From Trueperaceae bacterium (GTDB taxonomy: Bacteria; Deinococcota; Deinococci; Deinococcales; Trueperaceae), in NCBI GenBank assembly GCA_011390675.1, contig JAABRX010000008.1, positions 1 through 47,636 on the forward strand: 47,636 bases of DNA. Direction: 5' to 3'. The notes beneath the pieces were generated by a model. The model did no database searches and was not told where the DNA came from. It was given only the letters and a program-made list of their open reading frames with translations. Each line of letters opens with the position of its first letter. Position 1 is the first letter of the stretch. A program made the position numbers and the translations under genes. This document shows positions 26,680 to 37,405 of this stretch, in pieces.

Positions 26680-28257
26680 ATGGTCGATTTCCAGCACGAC
26701 ACCGTCAGCACGCTGCGCCTGCCGTTGGCCGACGCGATCGCGAACGCGGGCACCGCCGCGCTGTACGAGCACGCCGTGCGGCGTGGCGAGGCGCAGATCG
26801 CGGCCGGCGGACCGCTCGTGGTCGACACCGGCAAGTTCACGGGGCGCTCGCCCAAGGACAAGTTCGTCGTCCGCGACGCCACGACCGAAGACCAGGTCGA
26901 CTGGGGCAGCGTGAACCAACCGATGACCCCCGAGCACTTCGGTCGCCTCCAGGAGGAGATGTTCGACGCGGCCGGCGAGAAGCAGCTGTTCGTCCAGGAG
27001 CTCTACGCGGGGACCGACCCTGCGGTCCAGATCCCCGTCCGGGTCGTCTCCGAGCGGTCGTGGCACGCGCTGTTCGTGCGCAACCTGTTCGTTCGCGAGG
27101 GCGTGCCGCGGGCGTCCAGCGGGTGGACGGTGCTCGACCTGCCGACCTTCAAGGCCGACCCGGCCCGCCACGGCACCCGCAGCAGCACCGCGATCGCCGT
27201 CGACTACGGCAAGCAACTCGTGCTCATCGCGAACACCGAGTACGCGGGCGAGATCAAGAAGTCGATCTTCGGCGCGCTGAACTTCATCCTGCCGCAGCAC
27301 GGCATCCTGCCGATGCACTGCTCGGCGAACGTCGGTGGCGACGGCGACGTCGCGCTGTTCTTCGGGCTCTCCGGGACCGGCAAGACCACCCTCTCCGCCG
27401 ACCCGGAGCGGACGCTCGTGGGCGACGACGAGCACGGCTGGTCCGACGACGGCATCTTCAATTTCGAAGGCGGCTGCTACGCGAAGGCGATCCGCCTCTC
27501 GGCGTCCGCCGAACCGGAGATCTTCGCGGCCAGCACGCGCTTCGGCGCGGTGCTGGAGAACGTCGTGATCGATCCGGTCTCGCGCGCGATCGATTTCGAC
27601 GCCGATCGCAAGACCGAGAACACGCGCGCCGCCTACCCGCTCCGGTTCATCCCGAACGCCTCGCGCACCGGTCGCGCGGGGCATCCCGCGGCCGTCGTGT
27701 TCCTCACGGCCGACGCCTTCGGCGTGATGCCGCCGATCGCGCGCTTGGGCGCCGCCCAGGCGATGTACCACTTCCTGTCCGGCTACACGGCGAAGGTGGC
27801 GGGCACCGAGCGCGGCGTCACCGAGCCGCAGGCGACGTTCTCGGCCTGCTTCGGCTCGCCCTTCATGCCGCTCCCGCCCGGGCGCTACGCCGAGCTGCTC
27901 GGCGAGCGCCTGGAGCGCCACGGAGCGAGCGTGTGGCTCGTCAACACGGGGTGGACCGGCGGACCGGCCGGGGTCGGCCACCGCATGCGGCTCGGCCACA
28001 CCCGCGCGATGATCGCGGCGGCGCTGTCGGGGGCGCTCGACGACGCGCCCGTGCGCCGCGACCCGGTGTTCGGCTTCGACGTGCCGACCGCGGTCCCCGG
28101 GGTGCCCGACGAGGTCCTGCATCCGCGCGGCACGTGGGACGATCCGATGGCGTTCGACGCGCAATCGGCGAAGCTGGCGGCGATGTTCCGCGACAACTTC
28201 CGACGCTTCGAGGACCAGGTGCCCCAAGCCGTGCGCGAGGCGGGACCGACCGCCTGA
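26680..28257 (+). CDS. pckA: Phosphoenolpyruvate carboxykinase (ATP)
   Basis: Converts oxaloacetate and ATP to phosphoenolpyruvate, CO2 and ADP, the entry step of gluconeogenesis. The 525 residues match the usual length. Motifs: [17 protein letters not shown] near the N-terminus, MHCSANVG, the P-loop [14 protein letters not shown], then LVGDDEHGW with metal-binding aspartates, NFEGGCYAK, and ENTRAAYPL. This is the ATP-dependent bacterial family, not the GTP form. ATG 26680 is preferred over ATG 26656 because GAGGGAG lies four to five bases upstream. It is monocistronic between tamB and the convergent ABC permease. Confidence 0.97.
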   Translation: MVDFQHDTVSTLRLPLADAIANAGTAALYEHAVRRGEAQIAAGGPLVVDTGKFTGRSPKDKFVVRDATTEDQVDWGSVNQPMTPEHFGRLQEEMFDAAGEKQLFVQELYAGTDPAVQIPVRVVSERSWHALFVRNLFVREGVPRASSGWTVLDLPTFKADPARHGTRSSTAIAVDYGKQLVLIANTEYAGEIKKSIFGALNFILPQHGILPMHCSANVGGDGDVALFFGLSGTGKTTLSADPERTLVGDDEHGWSDDGIFNFEGGCYAKAIRLSASAEPEIFAASTRFGAVLENVVIDPVSRAIDFDADRKTENTRAAYPLRFIPNASRTGRAGHPAAVVFLTADAFGVMPPIARLGAAQAMYHFLSGYTAKVAGTERGVTEPQATFSACFGSPFMPLPPGRYAELLGERLERHGASVWLVNTGWTGGPAGVGHRMRLGHTRAMIAAALSGALDDAPVRRDPVFGFDVPTAVPGVPDEVLHPRGTWDDPMAFDAQSAKLAAMFRDNFRRFEDQVPQAVREAGPTA

Positions 28258-28287
28258 GCGGAACGACCGACGACGGCGTGCGCCGAT

Positions 28288-29967
28288 TCAGCCGTCGCGG
28301 CCGATCTCGAACCGGTCGAGCCGCCAGATGCCGAACGCCACCGCTCCGCCCGCGACGAGCGCCGTCCAGAGGAGCGCCGCGACCACCGTGAGGCGGCCCG
28401 CAGGGGTCGCCCACACGGGCAGGGTCGGGTCGACGAGGGTCGTCCAGGCCGGGTACGCGAGGATCACGGTGAGGCCCGCCGCGTACGCCAGCGCCGTGGT
28501 CATGTAGAGCAGACCGCCGGGCGACATGGGCACCTCGCTCGCCTGGGTGGCATCGAAGCGCGGGAACGCCGCACCGAGGCCGACGCCGAGCGCGGCCACC
28601 GCGACCGCGGCGCACGCACCGGCGAGCGCCGCGGCCGTCGCCAGGTTCGCGGACACGTCGAGCAGCAGCGCCTGGGCCAAGCCCAACCCCACCCCCAGCA
28701 CGAACAGCGGCGGTAGCGCGTGCGCGAGCTTCGCCGCCACGATCGCGCGCGCGCGCAGCGGCGCGGTGCGCAGCCACCACCACCCTTCACCCTCGAGCGA
28801 CACGAGCGGGAAGGCGATCCGCACGCCCACCCCGGCGAGCAGCAGCCCGAGGAACGCGACGTTGAGCGCGCCGAGCGCGTCGCGAAAGCGTTGGCCGTCG
28901 ACCTCGACCGACGCCGTGCTCACCAGGTAGACGCCCGCGAGCGCGACCAGGACGAGCAGCTGCGACCCTTGGGTGGGGTCGCGGGCGAGCAACCTCAGGT
29001 CCTTGACCATGACCGCGCCCGCCGGACCCAGGGCCGCGAGCGGCCGCTCCCAACGCGCCGCGCGGCGCGGCCGCGGATCGCGCCGTCGCGGCACGGTGTC
29101 CAGCCCGCGCAGCCACCCGGCCTGGTACGCGCGCGCCGCGGCCCAGGTGAGGGCGCCGAGCCCCACGACGGTCCCGAGGACCAGGGGTACGAGCGCCGGC
29201 GACGCGCGGCCGTCGAGCGCCGCCCAAATCGCCGCCCCCGCCCACCCCGGGGGCCACGCCCCGAGGTCGAGCGCGGCAAACGTCACCAGGAACGCTTCGA
29301 ACTCCTCGGGGGTCAGGTCGGCGAGCTGCTCCGGTCGAAAGGCGCGCAGCGCCAGCACCAAGCCGGCGGCGACCACCACGCTCGCGCCGGTCGACACCTC
29401 CTTGACGCGTCCGGCCGGCGCGACCCGCATGAGACCGAGCGCCGCGGCCGCGCCCATGGCGACCGGCACGGCGTAGAGGGCGAGCACGGCCACCGTCGCG
29501 AGCGGGTAGAAGAGCGGCGGCGCGCTCCGCGCCAGACCGAGACCCACCAACACCGGCACCGTCAGTGCTGCGGGCAGCAGCGCGGAGCCGACGTACGTCT
29601 CGAGCACCTTGAGGCCGAACACGCGCCCGACCGGCACGGGCCAGCTCAGCAACAGCGGGAGGTCCTGCGCCGTGTAGAGCGTCGTGACCGCGCTCGTGAG
29701 GACGGAGAAGGCCACCCCGAGGGCGAGCAGCGTCACGAACGCTTCCACGCTCCGCTGCAGCGCGGCGTCCGCGATCGTGCCGATCGCCGGGTAGCCGTCC
29801 ACCCAGCGGACGCCGCGCTCCACGAGCGCGGCGATACCCCACGCGACGGCCGCGAGGAACCCGGCCGCGACCGCGTGGCGCACCGGCGCACGACGCACCG
29901 AGCGCCACCAGGCGCGCGCCCGCAGGGCGAAGAGCGATGGCCGCCTGGGACGCCCTGCGGCGGTCAC
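28288..29967 (-). CDS. ABC exporter permease, large multi-spanning membrane protein
   Basis: Integral membrane protein of 559 residues with at least ten hydrophobic segments in two halves, the layout of large bacterial ABC-2-like permeases that act in a single copy. Recognisable segments include VAWGIAALVERGVRW, the soluble link after AARAYQAGWLRGLDTVP, GPAGAVMVKDLRLLARDP (a cytoplasmic element common in such permeases) and the C-terminal LLWTALVAGGAVAFGIW. GTG 29967 overlaps the ATPase stop as GTGA, so the pair forms one transporter. Substrate is unknown. It converges with pckA with 30 bases between. Confidence 0.82.
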   Translation of the reverse strand: MTAAGRPRRPSLFALRARAWWRSVRRAPVRHAVAAGFLAAVAWGIAALVERGVRWVDGYPAIGTIADAALQRSVEAFVTLLALGVAFSVLTSAVTTLYTAQDLPLLLSWPVPVGRVFGLKVLETYVGSALLPAALTVPVLVGLGLARSAPPLFYPLATVAVLALYAVPVAMGAAAALGLMRVAPAGRVKEVSTGASVVVAAGLVLALRAFRPEQLADLTPEEFEAFLVTFAALDLGAWPPGWAGAAIWAALDGRASPALVPLVLGTVVGLGALTWAAARAYQAGWLRGLDTVPRRRDPRPRRAARWERPLAALGPAGAVMVKDLRLLARDPTQGSQLLVLVALAGVYLVSTASVEVDGQRFRDALGALNVAFLGLLLAGVGVRIAFPLVSLEGEGWWWLRTAPLRARAIVAAKLAHALPPLFVLGVGLGLAQALLLDVSANLATAAALAGACAAVAVAALGVGLGAAFPRFDATQASEVPMSPGGLLYMTTALAYAAGLTVILAYPAWTTLVDPTLPVWATPAGRLTVVAALLWTALVAGGAVAFGIWRLDRFEIGRDG

Positions 29968-30716
29968 GTCGACGCCACGGGCGCCGGAGCGACGGCCTCC
30001 TCGGTCAGCTGCAGGAAGATCGCTTCGAGGTCGCCGTCGTCGCGCCCCAGCCGCGCACGCAGCCCGCCGAGCGTGCCCTCCGCGGCCACGCGCCCGCGGT
30101 GGAGCACGACGACGCGCTGCGCCACGGCCTCGGCGACCTCCATGGCGTGGGTGGTCAGCAGGACGGCGCGACCGCGCGCCGCATGGTCGCCCATGAGGTC
30201 GCGCACGAGGCGCGCCGCGCGCGGGTCGAGCCCGACCATCGGCTCGTCGACCACCAGCACGGGTGGGTCGGGCAGCAACGCCGCGGCGAACGTGAGCTTC
30301 TGGCGCATGCCATGCGAGTAGGTCTCGACGATCTCGTTCGCCACGTCGGTCAGGTCGAAGCGCTCGAGCCAACCGTCCGCGCGCCGCTCGACTTCGGCCT
30401 CGTCGAGCCGCCGCAGCCGCCCGACGAAGCGGAGCAGCTCGCGCGCCGTCAGCTTGGGGTAGAGGTAGGGCCGGTCCGGGACGTACCCGATCGCGCTCTT
30501 GGCCGCGACCGCCGAGCGCTGCACGTCGTGGCCGTCGACGATCACGCTCCCGGCGGTGGGCCGGAGCAGACCGACGATGGCCTTGATCGTGGTGGATTTG
30601 CCGGCGCCGTTGGGCCCGAGCAGCGCGAGGACCTCGCCCGCGCGCACGTCCAGGTCGACGCCATCGACCGCCCGCTGGGCGCCGTAGCGCTTCACGAGCC
30701 CACGCACCTCGATCAT
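29964..30716 (-). CDS. ABC transporter ATPase, exporter (CcmA / ABC-2) type
   Basis: ATPase of 250 residues that powers the coupled permease. Walker A is LLGPNGAGKSTTIKAI, the Q-loop region GYVPDRPYLYPKLTARELL follows, the signature is YSHGMRQKL (with SHGMR in place of SGGQ), Walker B is PVLVVDEPMVGLDPR and the H-loop LLTTHAMEVAE. The YSHGM signature is common in exporter ATPases of this class. ATG 30716 has GGAG eight bases upstream. It starts 79 bases after the S41 peptidase stop on the same strand, so the three may form an operon, although a separate promoter is possible. Confidence 0.93.
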   Translation of the reverse strand: MIEVRGLVKRYGAQRAVDGVDLDVRAGEVLALLGPNGAGKSTTIKAIVGLLRPTAGSVIVDGHDVQRSAVAAKSAIGYVPDRPYLYPKLTARELLRFVGRLRRLDEAEVERRADGWLERFDLTDVANEIVETYSHGMRQKLTFAAALLPDPPVLVVDEPMVGLDPRAARLVRDLMGDHAARGRAVLLTTHAMEVAEAVAQRVVVLHRGRVAAEGTLGGLRARLGRDDGDLEAIFLQLTEEAVAPAPVAST

Positions 30717-30795
30717 CGCCGGCGCTCCGTCCGACCGCGGCGCGCCGGCGGAACGCCCGCGCGAGCGATCCCGTGGAGCCTCGGCGCGCGCAGCC

Positions 30796-32148
30796 TCAGC
30801 GCGCCCCGACCGCCGCGGCCGTGCCGTCGCGCAGCGCCGCCACGGCGGCGGCGAGCACCGCGTCGTTGGTCAGATCGACCATGGCCTCGCCTTGCACCTC
30901 CGAGAGCACCGGACGCGGACCGACGGTCACGAAGGTGAACTCACCCTCCTCGTCGACCGTCGTCGAACCGACCTCGACGCCGTCGACCAAGATCGTCACG
31001 ACCTGGCCGAGCTCCCCGCCGCGCCCCTCGACCGAGATCGTCTGCGCGAGCAGCGCGTCCGTGACCACGACGTCGGGCACGATGCCGCCCTCGGTGATCG
31101 AGCGGCGATCGGGCGTGAGCCATTCGAACGAGGTGTAGGCCAACTGACCACCGTCCGACAGCGAGACCACGCTCTGCGCGACCCCCTTGCCGAACGTGTT
31201 CTCGCCGACCACGAGCGCCCGGTCGTTCTCCTGCAGCGCGCCCGCGACGATCTCGGAGGCGGACGCCGAGTTGCGGTTGACGAGCACGACGAGCGGCGCG
31301 TCCACCAACCCGAGCGCATCGGCCGACGCCAGGCGCTGCGTCACCCCACGCGCGCGCTGGAAGACGATGTCGCCCGCTTCGAGGAACTCGTCGGCGACCA
31401 GGATGCCCTGGGTGAGCAGGCCGCCGGGGTTGTTGCGCAGGTCGAGCACGAAGCTGCGCGCCCCGTCGAGCTGCAGGCGCGCGATCGCCTCGGTCAGCTG
31501 GTCGTACACGCGCTGGTTGCCGAACGACGAGATCGCGACGTAGCCGATGTCGCCGTCGACGATGCCCGCGGTCACGTCGACGATCTCGATCGTCGCGCGC
31601 ACGATCGCGAACGAGACGAGTTCGCTCGCGCCGGGGCGCTGGAAGGTGATCTCGACCGTCGTGCCGCCGGGTCCACGAACGAGGTCGACGACCTCGGTGG
31701 TGGTGAAGTCGGAGACGTCGACGCCGTCGACCTCCATGAAGATGTCGCCGCGCTGCACGCCGGCGCCGAAGGCCGGCCCGTCGCGGTAGACGTTCAGGAT
31801 CTCGACCCCCTTGCCGGTCTGCCGGTTGAACGGCGTCAACACGGCCCCGATGCCCTCGAAGGAGCCGCTCCGGTCCTGCGCCTCGCGGGCGGCGGTTCGG
31901 GGTTCGAGGTAGTACGTGTACGGATCGCCGACCGCCTCGAGCATCCCCGTGATGGCACCGCGGATGATCGCGTCGTCGTCGACGTCGTCGAGGTAGCCGG
32001 TCTTGAGCGCCCCGAAGGTCTGGACCAACGCACGGCCCGCGGGTTGAGCGAGGAACTCGTTGGCGAAGTCGCGCGAGAGCTGCGCCTGCACCACCACGGA
32101 GGTGAGCAGCACGCCGAGCACGGCGGCGACGAGGGCAATACGCTTCAT
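30796..32148 (-). CDS. S41-family C-terminal processing peptidase with PDZ domain
   Basis: Secreted serine protease of 450 residues of the CtpA/Prc type, which trims or degrades periplasmic proteins. It has a signal peptide (KRIALVAAVLGVLLTSVVVQAQ), a helical linker, a PDZ domain from about residue 103 to 183 (IGAVLTPF to TIEIV), and the S41 domain with LDLRNNPGGLLTQG, NRNSASASEIVAGAL (nucleophile serine near 293) and the catalytic lysine in ENTFGKG near 319. The segment LTPDRRSITEGGIVPDV closes the core. A C-terminal extension of about 90 residues after PDVVV, with GQVVTILVDGVEVGSTTV, is beyond the usual core and may bind substrate or the envelope. AGGAG lies five bases before ATG 32148. Confidence 0.94.
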   Translation of the reverse strand: MKRIALVAAVLGVLLTSVVVQAQLSRDFANEFLAQPAGRALVQTFGALKTGYLDDVDDDAIIRGAITGMLEAVGDPYTYYLEPRTAAREAQDRSGSFEGIGAVLTPFNRQTGKGVEILNVYRDGPAFGAGVQRGDIFMEVDGVDVSDFTTTEVVDLVRGPGGTTVEITFQRPGASELVSFAIVRATIEIVDVTAGIVDGDIGYVAISSFGNQRVYDQLTEAIARLQLDGARSFVLDLRNNPGGLLTQGILVADEFLEAGDIVFQRARGVTQRLASADALGLVDAPLVVLVNRNSASASEIVAGALQENDRALVVGENTFGKGVAQSVVSLSDGGQLAYTSFEWLTPDRRSITEGGIVPDVVVTDALLAQTISVEGRGGELGQVVTILVDGVEVGSTTVDEEGEFTFVTVGPRPVLSEVQGEAMVDLTNDAVLAAAVAALRDGTAAAVGAR

Positions 32149-32179
32149 GCGGACTCCTGGCAGCGACGAATCATGCGGC

Positions 32180-32185
32180 AGTATA
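32180..32185 (-). promoter_or_regulatory. -10 box TATACT for the S41 peptidase gene
   Basis: TATACT on the reverse strand lies about 31 bases before ATG 32148, leaving a short leader that holds the AGGAG ribosome site at 32154-32158. Unlike several neighbours this is a leadered start. No strong -35 is seen. Confidence 0.6.
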
Positions 32186-32234
32186 GAGAGCGATCGCGAT
32201 GAGAACGGTGTCCTGGCGCTGCACCGGGCCGCGG

Positions 32235-32240
32235 TACACT
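32235..32240 (+). promoter_or_regulatory. -10 box TACACT for glgA, leaderless type
   Basis: TACACT ends seven bases before GTG 32248 with no Shine-Dalgarno between. It is divergent from the S41 promoter 50 bases away, and it supports GTG 32248 as the start. Confidence 0.6.
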
Positions 32241-32247
32241 CGCCGGC

Positions 32248-33681
32248 GTGCAGCTCCTCCATGCCACCGCCGAAGCCGCCCCCTTCGCCAAGACCGGCGG
32301 GCTCGCCGACGTGCTCGGCGCGCTCCCCACGGCCCAGGCCGCCGCCGGCCACGCGGTCCTCGTCGTCCACCCCTGGTACGCCACGCTGCGGGCCGATCCG
32401 GCCCCCTACTGGATCGGCGACGTCGCCGTCCCGTTCGACGGTGGCGAGGTCACCGTCGGGGTCGGCACCCTCGACGTGCCCGCCGGCGACGGCGTCGTCC
32501 GCTTCGCCTTCGTCGGACACGACGACTTCCGGCGCGATGCGCTCTACGGCTACCCGGACGACGCGCGCCGCTTCGCGCTCTTCGCGCGCGCGATCCCGGA
32601 GGTCGCCGCCCGCTTGGGCTTCGTCCCGGACGTCGTCCACGTGCACGACTGGCATGCCGCGCTGGTGCCGGCGCTGGTGCGGCACGCCGCGCACCTGCCG
32701 ACGGTGTTCGGTCGCCCCGCCACGGTCGTCACCGTCCACAACGCCCAGTACCAGGGGCACGCGGACGCGGCCGACGTCGTGCGCTGGGGTCGGCTTCCCG
32801 GTGCGCTCGCCGCCGACCTCGCCCTGCGGGGCCGCGGCAACCTCCTGCACGCCGGCCTCGTCACCGCGGACCGCGCGACCACGGTCTCGCCCACCTACGC
32901 CCACGAGCTGCTCGACCCCGCGATCGGCTACGGCCTCGAGGGAACCTTCGCCGCCCTCGGCGACCGCCTCTCCGGGATCTTGAACGGCCTCGACGACGTG
33001 GCCTTCGACCCGGCGCACGACCCCGCGCTGGCAGCGCCCTTCGACGCCGACGACCTCACCGGCAAGGCGCGCTGCACGAGCGCGCTCGAATCCGAGTTCG
33101 GCCTCGAAGCGGGGCGGCCGATCCTGGGCGTCGTCAGCCGCTTCGCCGATCAGAAGGGCATCGACCTGCTGTTCGGGGCGCTCCCGGACCTCCTCGAGCA
33201 AGGGTGGAACCTGGTCGTCCTCGGCGCCGGCGCCCCCGACCTGGAAGCGGCGGCCGCGCGCGCCTTCGCCGACCATCCCGGCCGCGTGGGCGGGCGCGTC
33301 GGCTACGACGACGGCTTGGCGCGGCGCATCTACGCGGGAGCCGACGCGCTCGCGGTCCCCTCGCGCTTCGAGCCCTGCGGGCTCGCCCAACTCATCGCGA
33401 TGCGCTACGCCACGGTGCCGGTCGCACGCGCCACGGGCGGACTCGCCGACACGATCGACGACGGCCGCACCGGCTTCCTGTTCGGCCCCGCGACCGTCGT
33501 GGGGCTCGTCGAAGCCGCGGACCGCGCCCGGCGCACCCACGCCGATCGACTTGCCTGGAGCGCCCTCCGCTCCGCCGCGGCGCGCGAGCGGTTCGGTTGG
33601 GCGCGCGCCGTCGCGTCCTACGACGCGCTCTACCTCGCGCTCCAGGCGGAGCGTCCGAGCCCGCAAGGAGGCCGCCCGTGA
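32248..33681 (+). CDS. glgA: Glycogen synthase (ADP-glucose type, GT5)
   Basis: Extends alpha-1,4-glucan with glucose from ADP-glucose; 477 residues, the normal length. The ADP-glucose motif FAKTGGLADVLG is at 13-24 (Lys15). Later motifs are VVHVHDWHAAL, VVTVHNAQYQGH, VSRFADQKGIDLL and the C-terminal donor-site PSRFEPCGLAQLIAMRYATVP. The GTG start is placed by the leaderless -10 box, and the protein then begins QLLHATAEAAPF as in the family. The following gene overlaps by GTGA. No other glycogen gene is in the window. Confidence 0.96.
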   Translation: MQLLHATAEAAPFAKTGGLADVLGALPTAQAAAGHAVLVVHPWYATLRADPAPYWIGDVAVPFDGGEVTVGVGTLDVPAGDGVVRFAFVGHDDFRRDALYGYPDDARRFALFARAIPEVAARLGFVPDVVHVHDWHAALVPALVRHAAHLPTVFGRPATVVTVHNAQYQGHADAADVVRWGRLPGALAADLALRGRGNLLHAGLVTADRATTVSPTYAHELLDPAIGYGLEGTFAALGDRLSGILNGLDDVAFDPAHDPALAAPFDADDLTGKARCTSALESEFGLEAGRPILGVVSRFADQKGIDLLFGALPDLLEQGWNLVVLGAGAPDLEAAAARAFADHPGRVGGRVGYDDGLARRIYAGADALAVPSRFEPCGLAQLIAMRYATVPVARATGGLADTIDDGRTGFLFGPATVVGLVEAADRARRTHADRLAWSALRSAAARERFGWARAVASYDALYLALQAERPSPQGGRP

Positions 33682-34508
33682 CCTCACCCTCGAACCCGGG
33701 CGCACCGGCGCCCACGGCGGCCGAGGCGCGCTGGCTCGAACTCGCCCGGGCGCGCGATTGGCGCGGTCTGGCCGCGCTCGGCCGCTTCGGGCTCGCGGCG
33801 CAGACGCTGCGGCTGGTCGATGCCGACGCGGACCACGACGTCCTCGATGCGCTGGAGGCGCTCACCGAGGTCGAGGCCTCCGTCCGCTCGAAGGCGCCCA
33901 AGCGAGCGGTCGCGCGGTTGGCGCGGCTCGAGGTGCGTCCGGACGGGCTCGTCGACTGGACGGCGCTCGAAGCCGACGTCGCCGCGCTCGTCGACGTCGC
34001 CGCCGCGGTCGATCAGCGCGAGCCCGAGGCCGCCCGCGCGGCCCTCGAGCGCGTGCGGAGCGAGTACTTCGCGGCCGAGCGCGACGCCCAGAGCGGCACC
34101 GTCGCCGTCCTGGAGGGCGATCCGAGCGCGGCCCGCGCGCACCTCGAGGCCGCCCTGGAGCGCGACCCGAACCACGTCCGCGCGCTGACGAATCGGGGCA
34201 ACCTCAAGCTCGAAGACGGCGACGTCGACGGCGCGATCGCGGACTACGAACGAGCGATCAAGCTCGACGACGGCTTCGCGAACGCCCACCACAACCTCGG
34301 GGTCGCCTACCGCCGCAAGGGGCACGTCGGGAAGAGCGTGGCGGCGCTCCGCCGCGCTCAGCGGGCGTCGTCCAAGCGCGACGCCGAGGAGGCGCGGGCG
34401 ACGCTCGCGCGCGGGGGCAGCGGCGGCCGCCGCTGGGTGCGACCGGCGCTGATCGGTGGCGCGATCTTGGCCGCCCTGTGGTGGTGGAGCAGCCGCGGGG
34501 GGCCCTGA
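33678..34508 (+). CDS. Tail-anchored TPR protein
   Basis: Protein of 276 residues of unknown function. The N-terminal half is helical and charged. From about residue 145 to 235 there are tetratricopeptide repeats, clearest in PNHVRALTNRGNLKLEDGDVD and FANAHHNLGVAYRRKGHVGK with the usual Gly, Tyr and Ala positions. The C-terminus has one hydrophobic segment (VRPALIGGAILAALWWW) followed by SSRGGP, the plan of a tail-anchored protein with the repeats in the cytoplasm. GTG 33678 overlaps the glgA stop as GTGA and has AGGAG seven bases upstream. Coupling to glgA suggests a scaffold or regulator of glycogen granules, which is only inference. Confidence 0.82.
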   Translation: MTSPSNPGAPAPTAAEARWLELARARDWRGLAALGRFGLAAQTLRLVDADADHDVLDALEALTEVEASVRSKAPKRAVARLARLEVRPDGLVDWTALEADVAALVDVAAAVDQREPEAARAALERVRSEYFAAERDAQSGTVAVLEGDPSAARAHLEAALERDPNHVRALTNRGNLKLEDGDVDGAIADYERAIKLDDGFANAHHNLGVAYRRKGHVGKSVAALRRAQRASSKRDAEEARATLARGGSGGRRWVRPALIGGAILAALWWWSSRGGP

Positions 34509-34563
34509 GCCCGAGCCTCGCGACACCGTAAGCACCGCTTCGGTCCGGTAGCTCGCGGCGGTC

Positions 34564-34569
34564 TAGCGT
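34564..34569 (+). promoter_or_regulatory. -10 box TAGCGT for the FAS1 gene
   Basis: TAGCGT lies 33 bases before ATG 34603 and would give a leader carrying the GGAGG ribosome site at 34590-34594. The 94-base gap after the TPR gene supports a separate promoter. Confidence 0.5.
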
Positions 34570-34602
34570 CGGGTGATTCAGCAAACCCCGGAGGTTCTCC
34601 CC

Positions 34603-35439
34603 ATGCGCATCGCCCGAACCCTGTTCGCTACCCTCGCCGTCTTCGCCCTGAGCTTCGGCTCGGCGCAGACCATCGTCGACATCGCTGCCGGCGATGACCG
34701 CTTCAGCACGCTCGTGACCGCGGTCACCGCGGCCGGCCTCGTCGAGACCCTCTCGAGCGAAGGACCCTTCACCGTCTTCGCGCCGACGAACGACGCCTTC
34801 GCCGCGTTGCCCGAAGGCGCGCTCGACGCCGTCTTGGCCGACGCCGACCTCCTCACGGCCGTCCTCACCTACCACGTGGTCGCCGGGGCCGTGCCCGCCG
34901 CCGACGTCGTCACGCTCACCAAGGCCCGCACCGTCCAGGGCGAGCACGTGCGCATCGGGACCGAGGGCGGCGTGACCGTCGACGACGCCAACGTCGTCAT
35001 CACCGACCTCGAGGCGAGCAACGGCATCATCCACGTGATCGACGCCGTGCTGCTGCCTCGGGCCGTCCTCGCCGCGCTCTCCGGCCAGACGCTGCCGACC
35101 GGCTTCGTCAGCTACGACCTCATGGCCGTCGCCGGCAGCGGCGTCTCGGGCGAGGTCCTGATCGTCGACATGGGCCGCGGCGACACGCACGTGCAGATCC
35201 GTCTGGACGGCACGCCGGCCGGCGGCAACCACCCGGCGCACTTCCACGCCGGGCGTTGCGACCAGCCCGGCGGCGTCGTGATCCCGCTCTCGAACGTCGA
35301 CGGCGACATCGGCTGGTCCTCGACCCGACTCGACGTGCCCTTCGAGTGGATCGTCGGCGGCGTCCACTACGTGAACGTGCACCTTTCGCCCGACCAGATG
35401 GGCGTGTCGGTCGCCTGCGGCGACGTCGTCCTCGACTGA
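34603..35439 (+). CDS. Secreted protein with a fasciclin (FAS1) domain and a CHRD-like domain
   Basis: Exported protein of 278 residues. Signal peptide: RIARTLFATLAVFALSFGSAQ. The first domain, about residues 25-155, is FAS1, with FSTLVTAVTAAGLVETL, GPFTVFAPTNDAFAALP, LLTAVLTYHVVAG and the closing ASNGIIHVIDAVLLP. The second, about 170-278, resembles CHRD, with GEVLIVDMGRGDTHVQIRLDG, NHPAHFHAGRCDQPGG and YVNVHLSPDQMGVSVACGD; two cysteines could form a disulfide and the His cluster could bind metal. FAS1 domains usually mediate adhesion, and CHRD domains are little understood in bacteria. The two together in one short protein are unusual. GGAGG lies eight bases before ATG 34603. A strong terminator follows. 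Confidence 0.85.
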   Translation: MRIARTLFATLAVFALSFGSAQTIVDIAAGDDRFSTLVTAVTAAGLVETLSSEGPFTVFAPTNDAFAALPEGALDAVLADADLLTAVLTYHVVAGAVPAADVVTLTKARTVQGEHVRIGTEGGVTVDDANVVITDLEASNGIIHVIDAVLLPRAVLAALSGQTLPTGFVSYDLMAVAGSGVSGEVLIVDMGRGDTHVQIRLDGTPAGGNHPAHFHAGRCDQPGGVVIPLSNVDGDIGWSSTRLDVPFEWIVGGVHYVNVHLSPDQMGVSVACGDVVLD

Positions 35440-35456
35440 TCGAACGTCCACTTAGC

Positions 35457-35490
35457 GCGCGGGCGGTCCGGAGTTCCGGACCGCCCGCGC
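35457..35490. terminator. Bidirectional terminator between the FAS1 gene and glmS
   Basis: Fifteen perfectly paired bases (GCGCGGGCGGTCCGG with CCGGACCGCCCGCGC) close a four-base loop AGTT. It lies between two converging genes, 17 bases after the FAS1 stop and 27 before the glmS stop. The T tract is weak on the forward side (TTCGTGT). Confidence 0.85.
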
Positions 35491-35517
35491 TTCGTGTGGG
35501 CTCCGGACCGGCCGGGG

Positions 35518-37353
<1,836 letters not shown>

Positions 37354-37405
37354 GGCGGTCCCCCTTCTGGTCGAGGTCCGCGCCGCACGAGGACGGCGCT
37401 CGCCC

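Noticed and set aside
37354-37405. glmS ribozyme
   Set aside because: The gap before glmS is 52 bases, far too short, and no ribozyme core is present.
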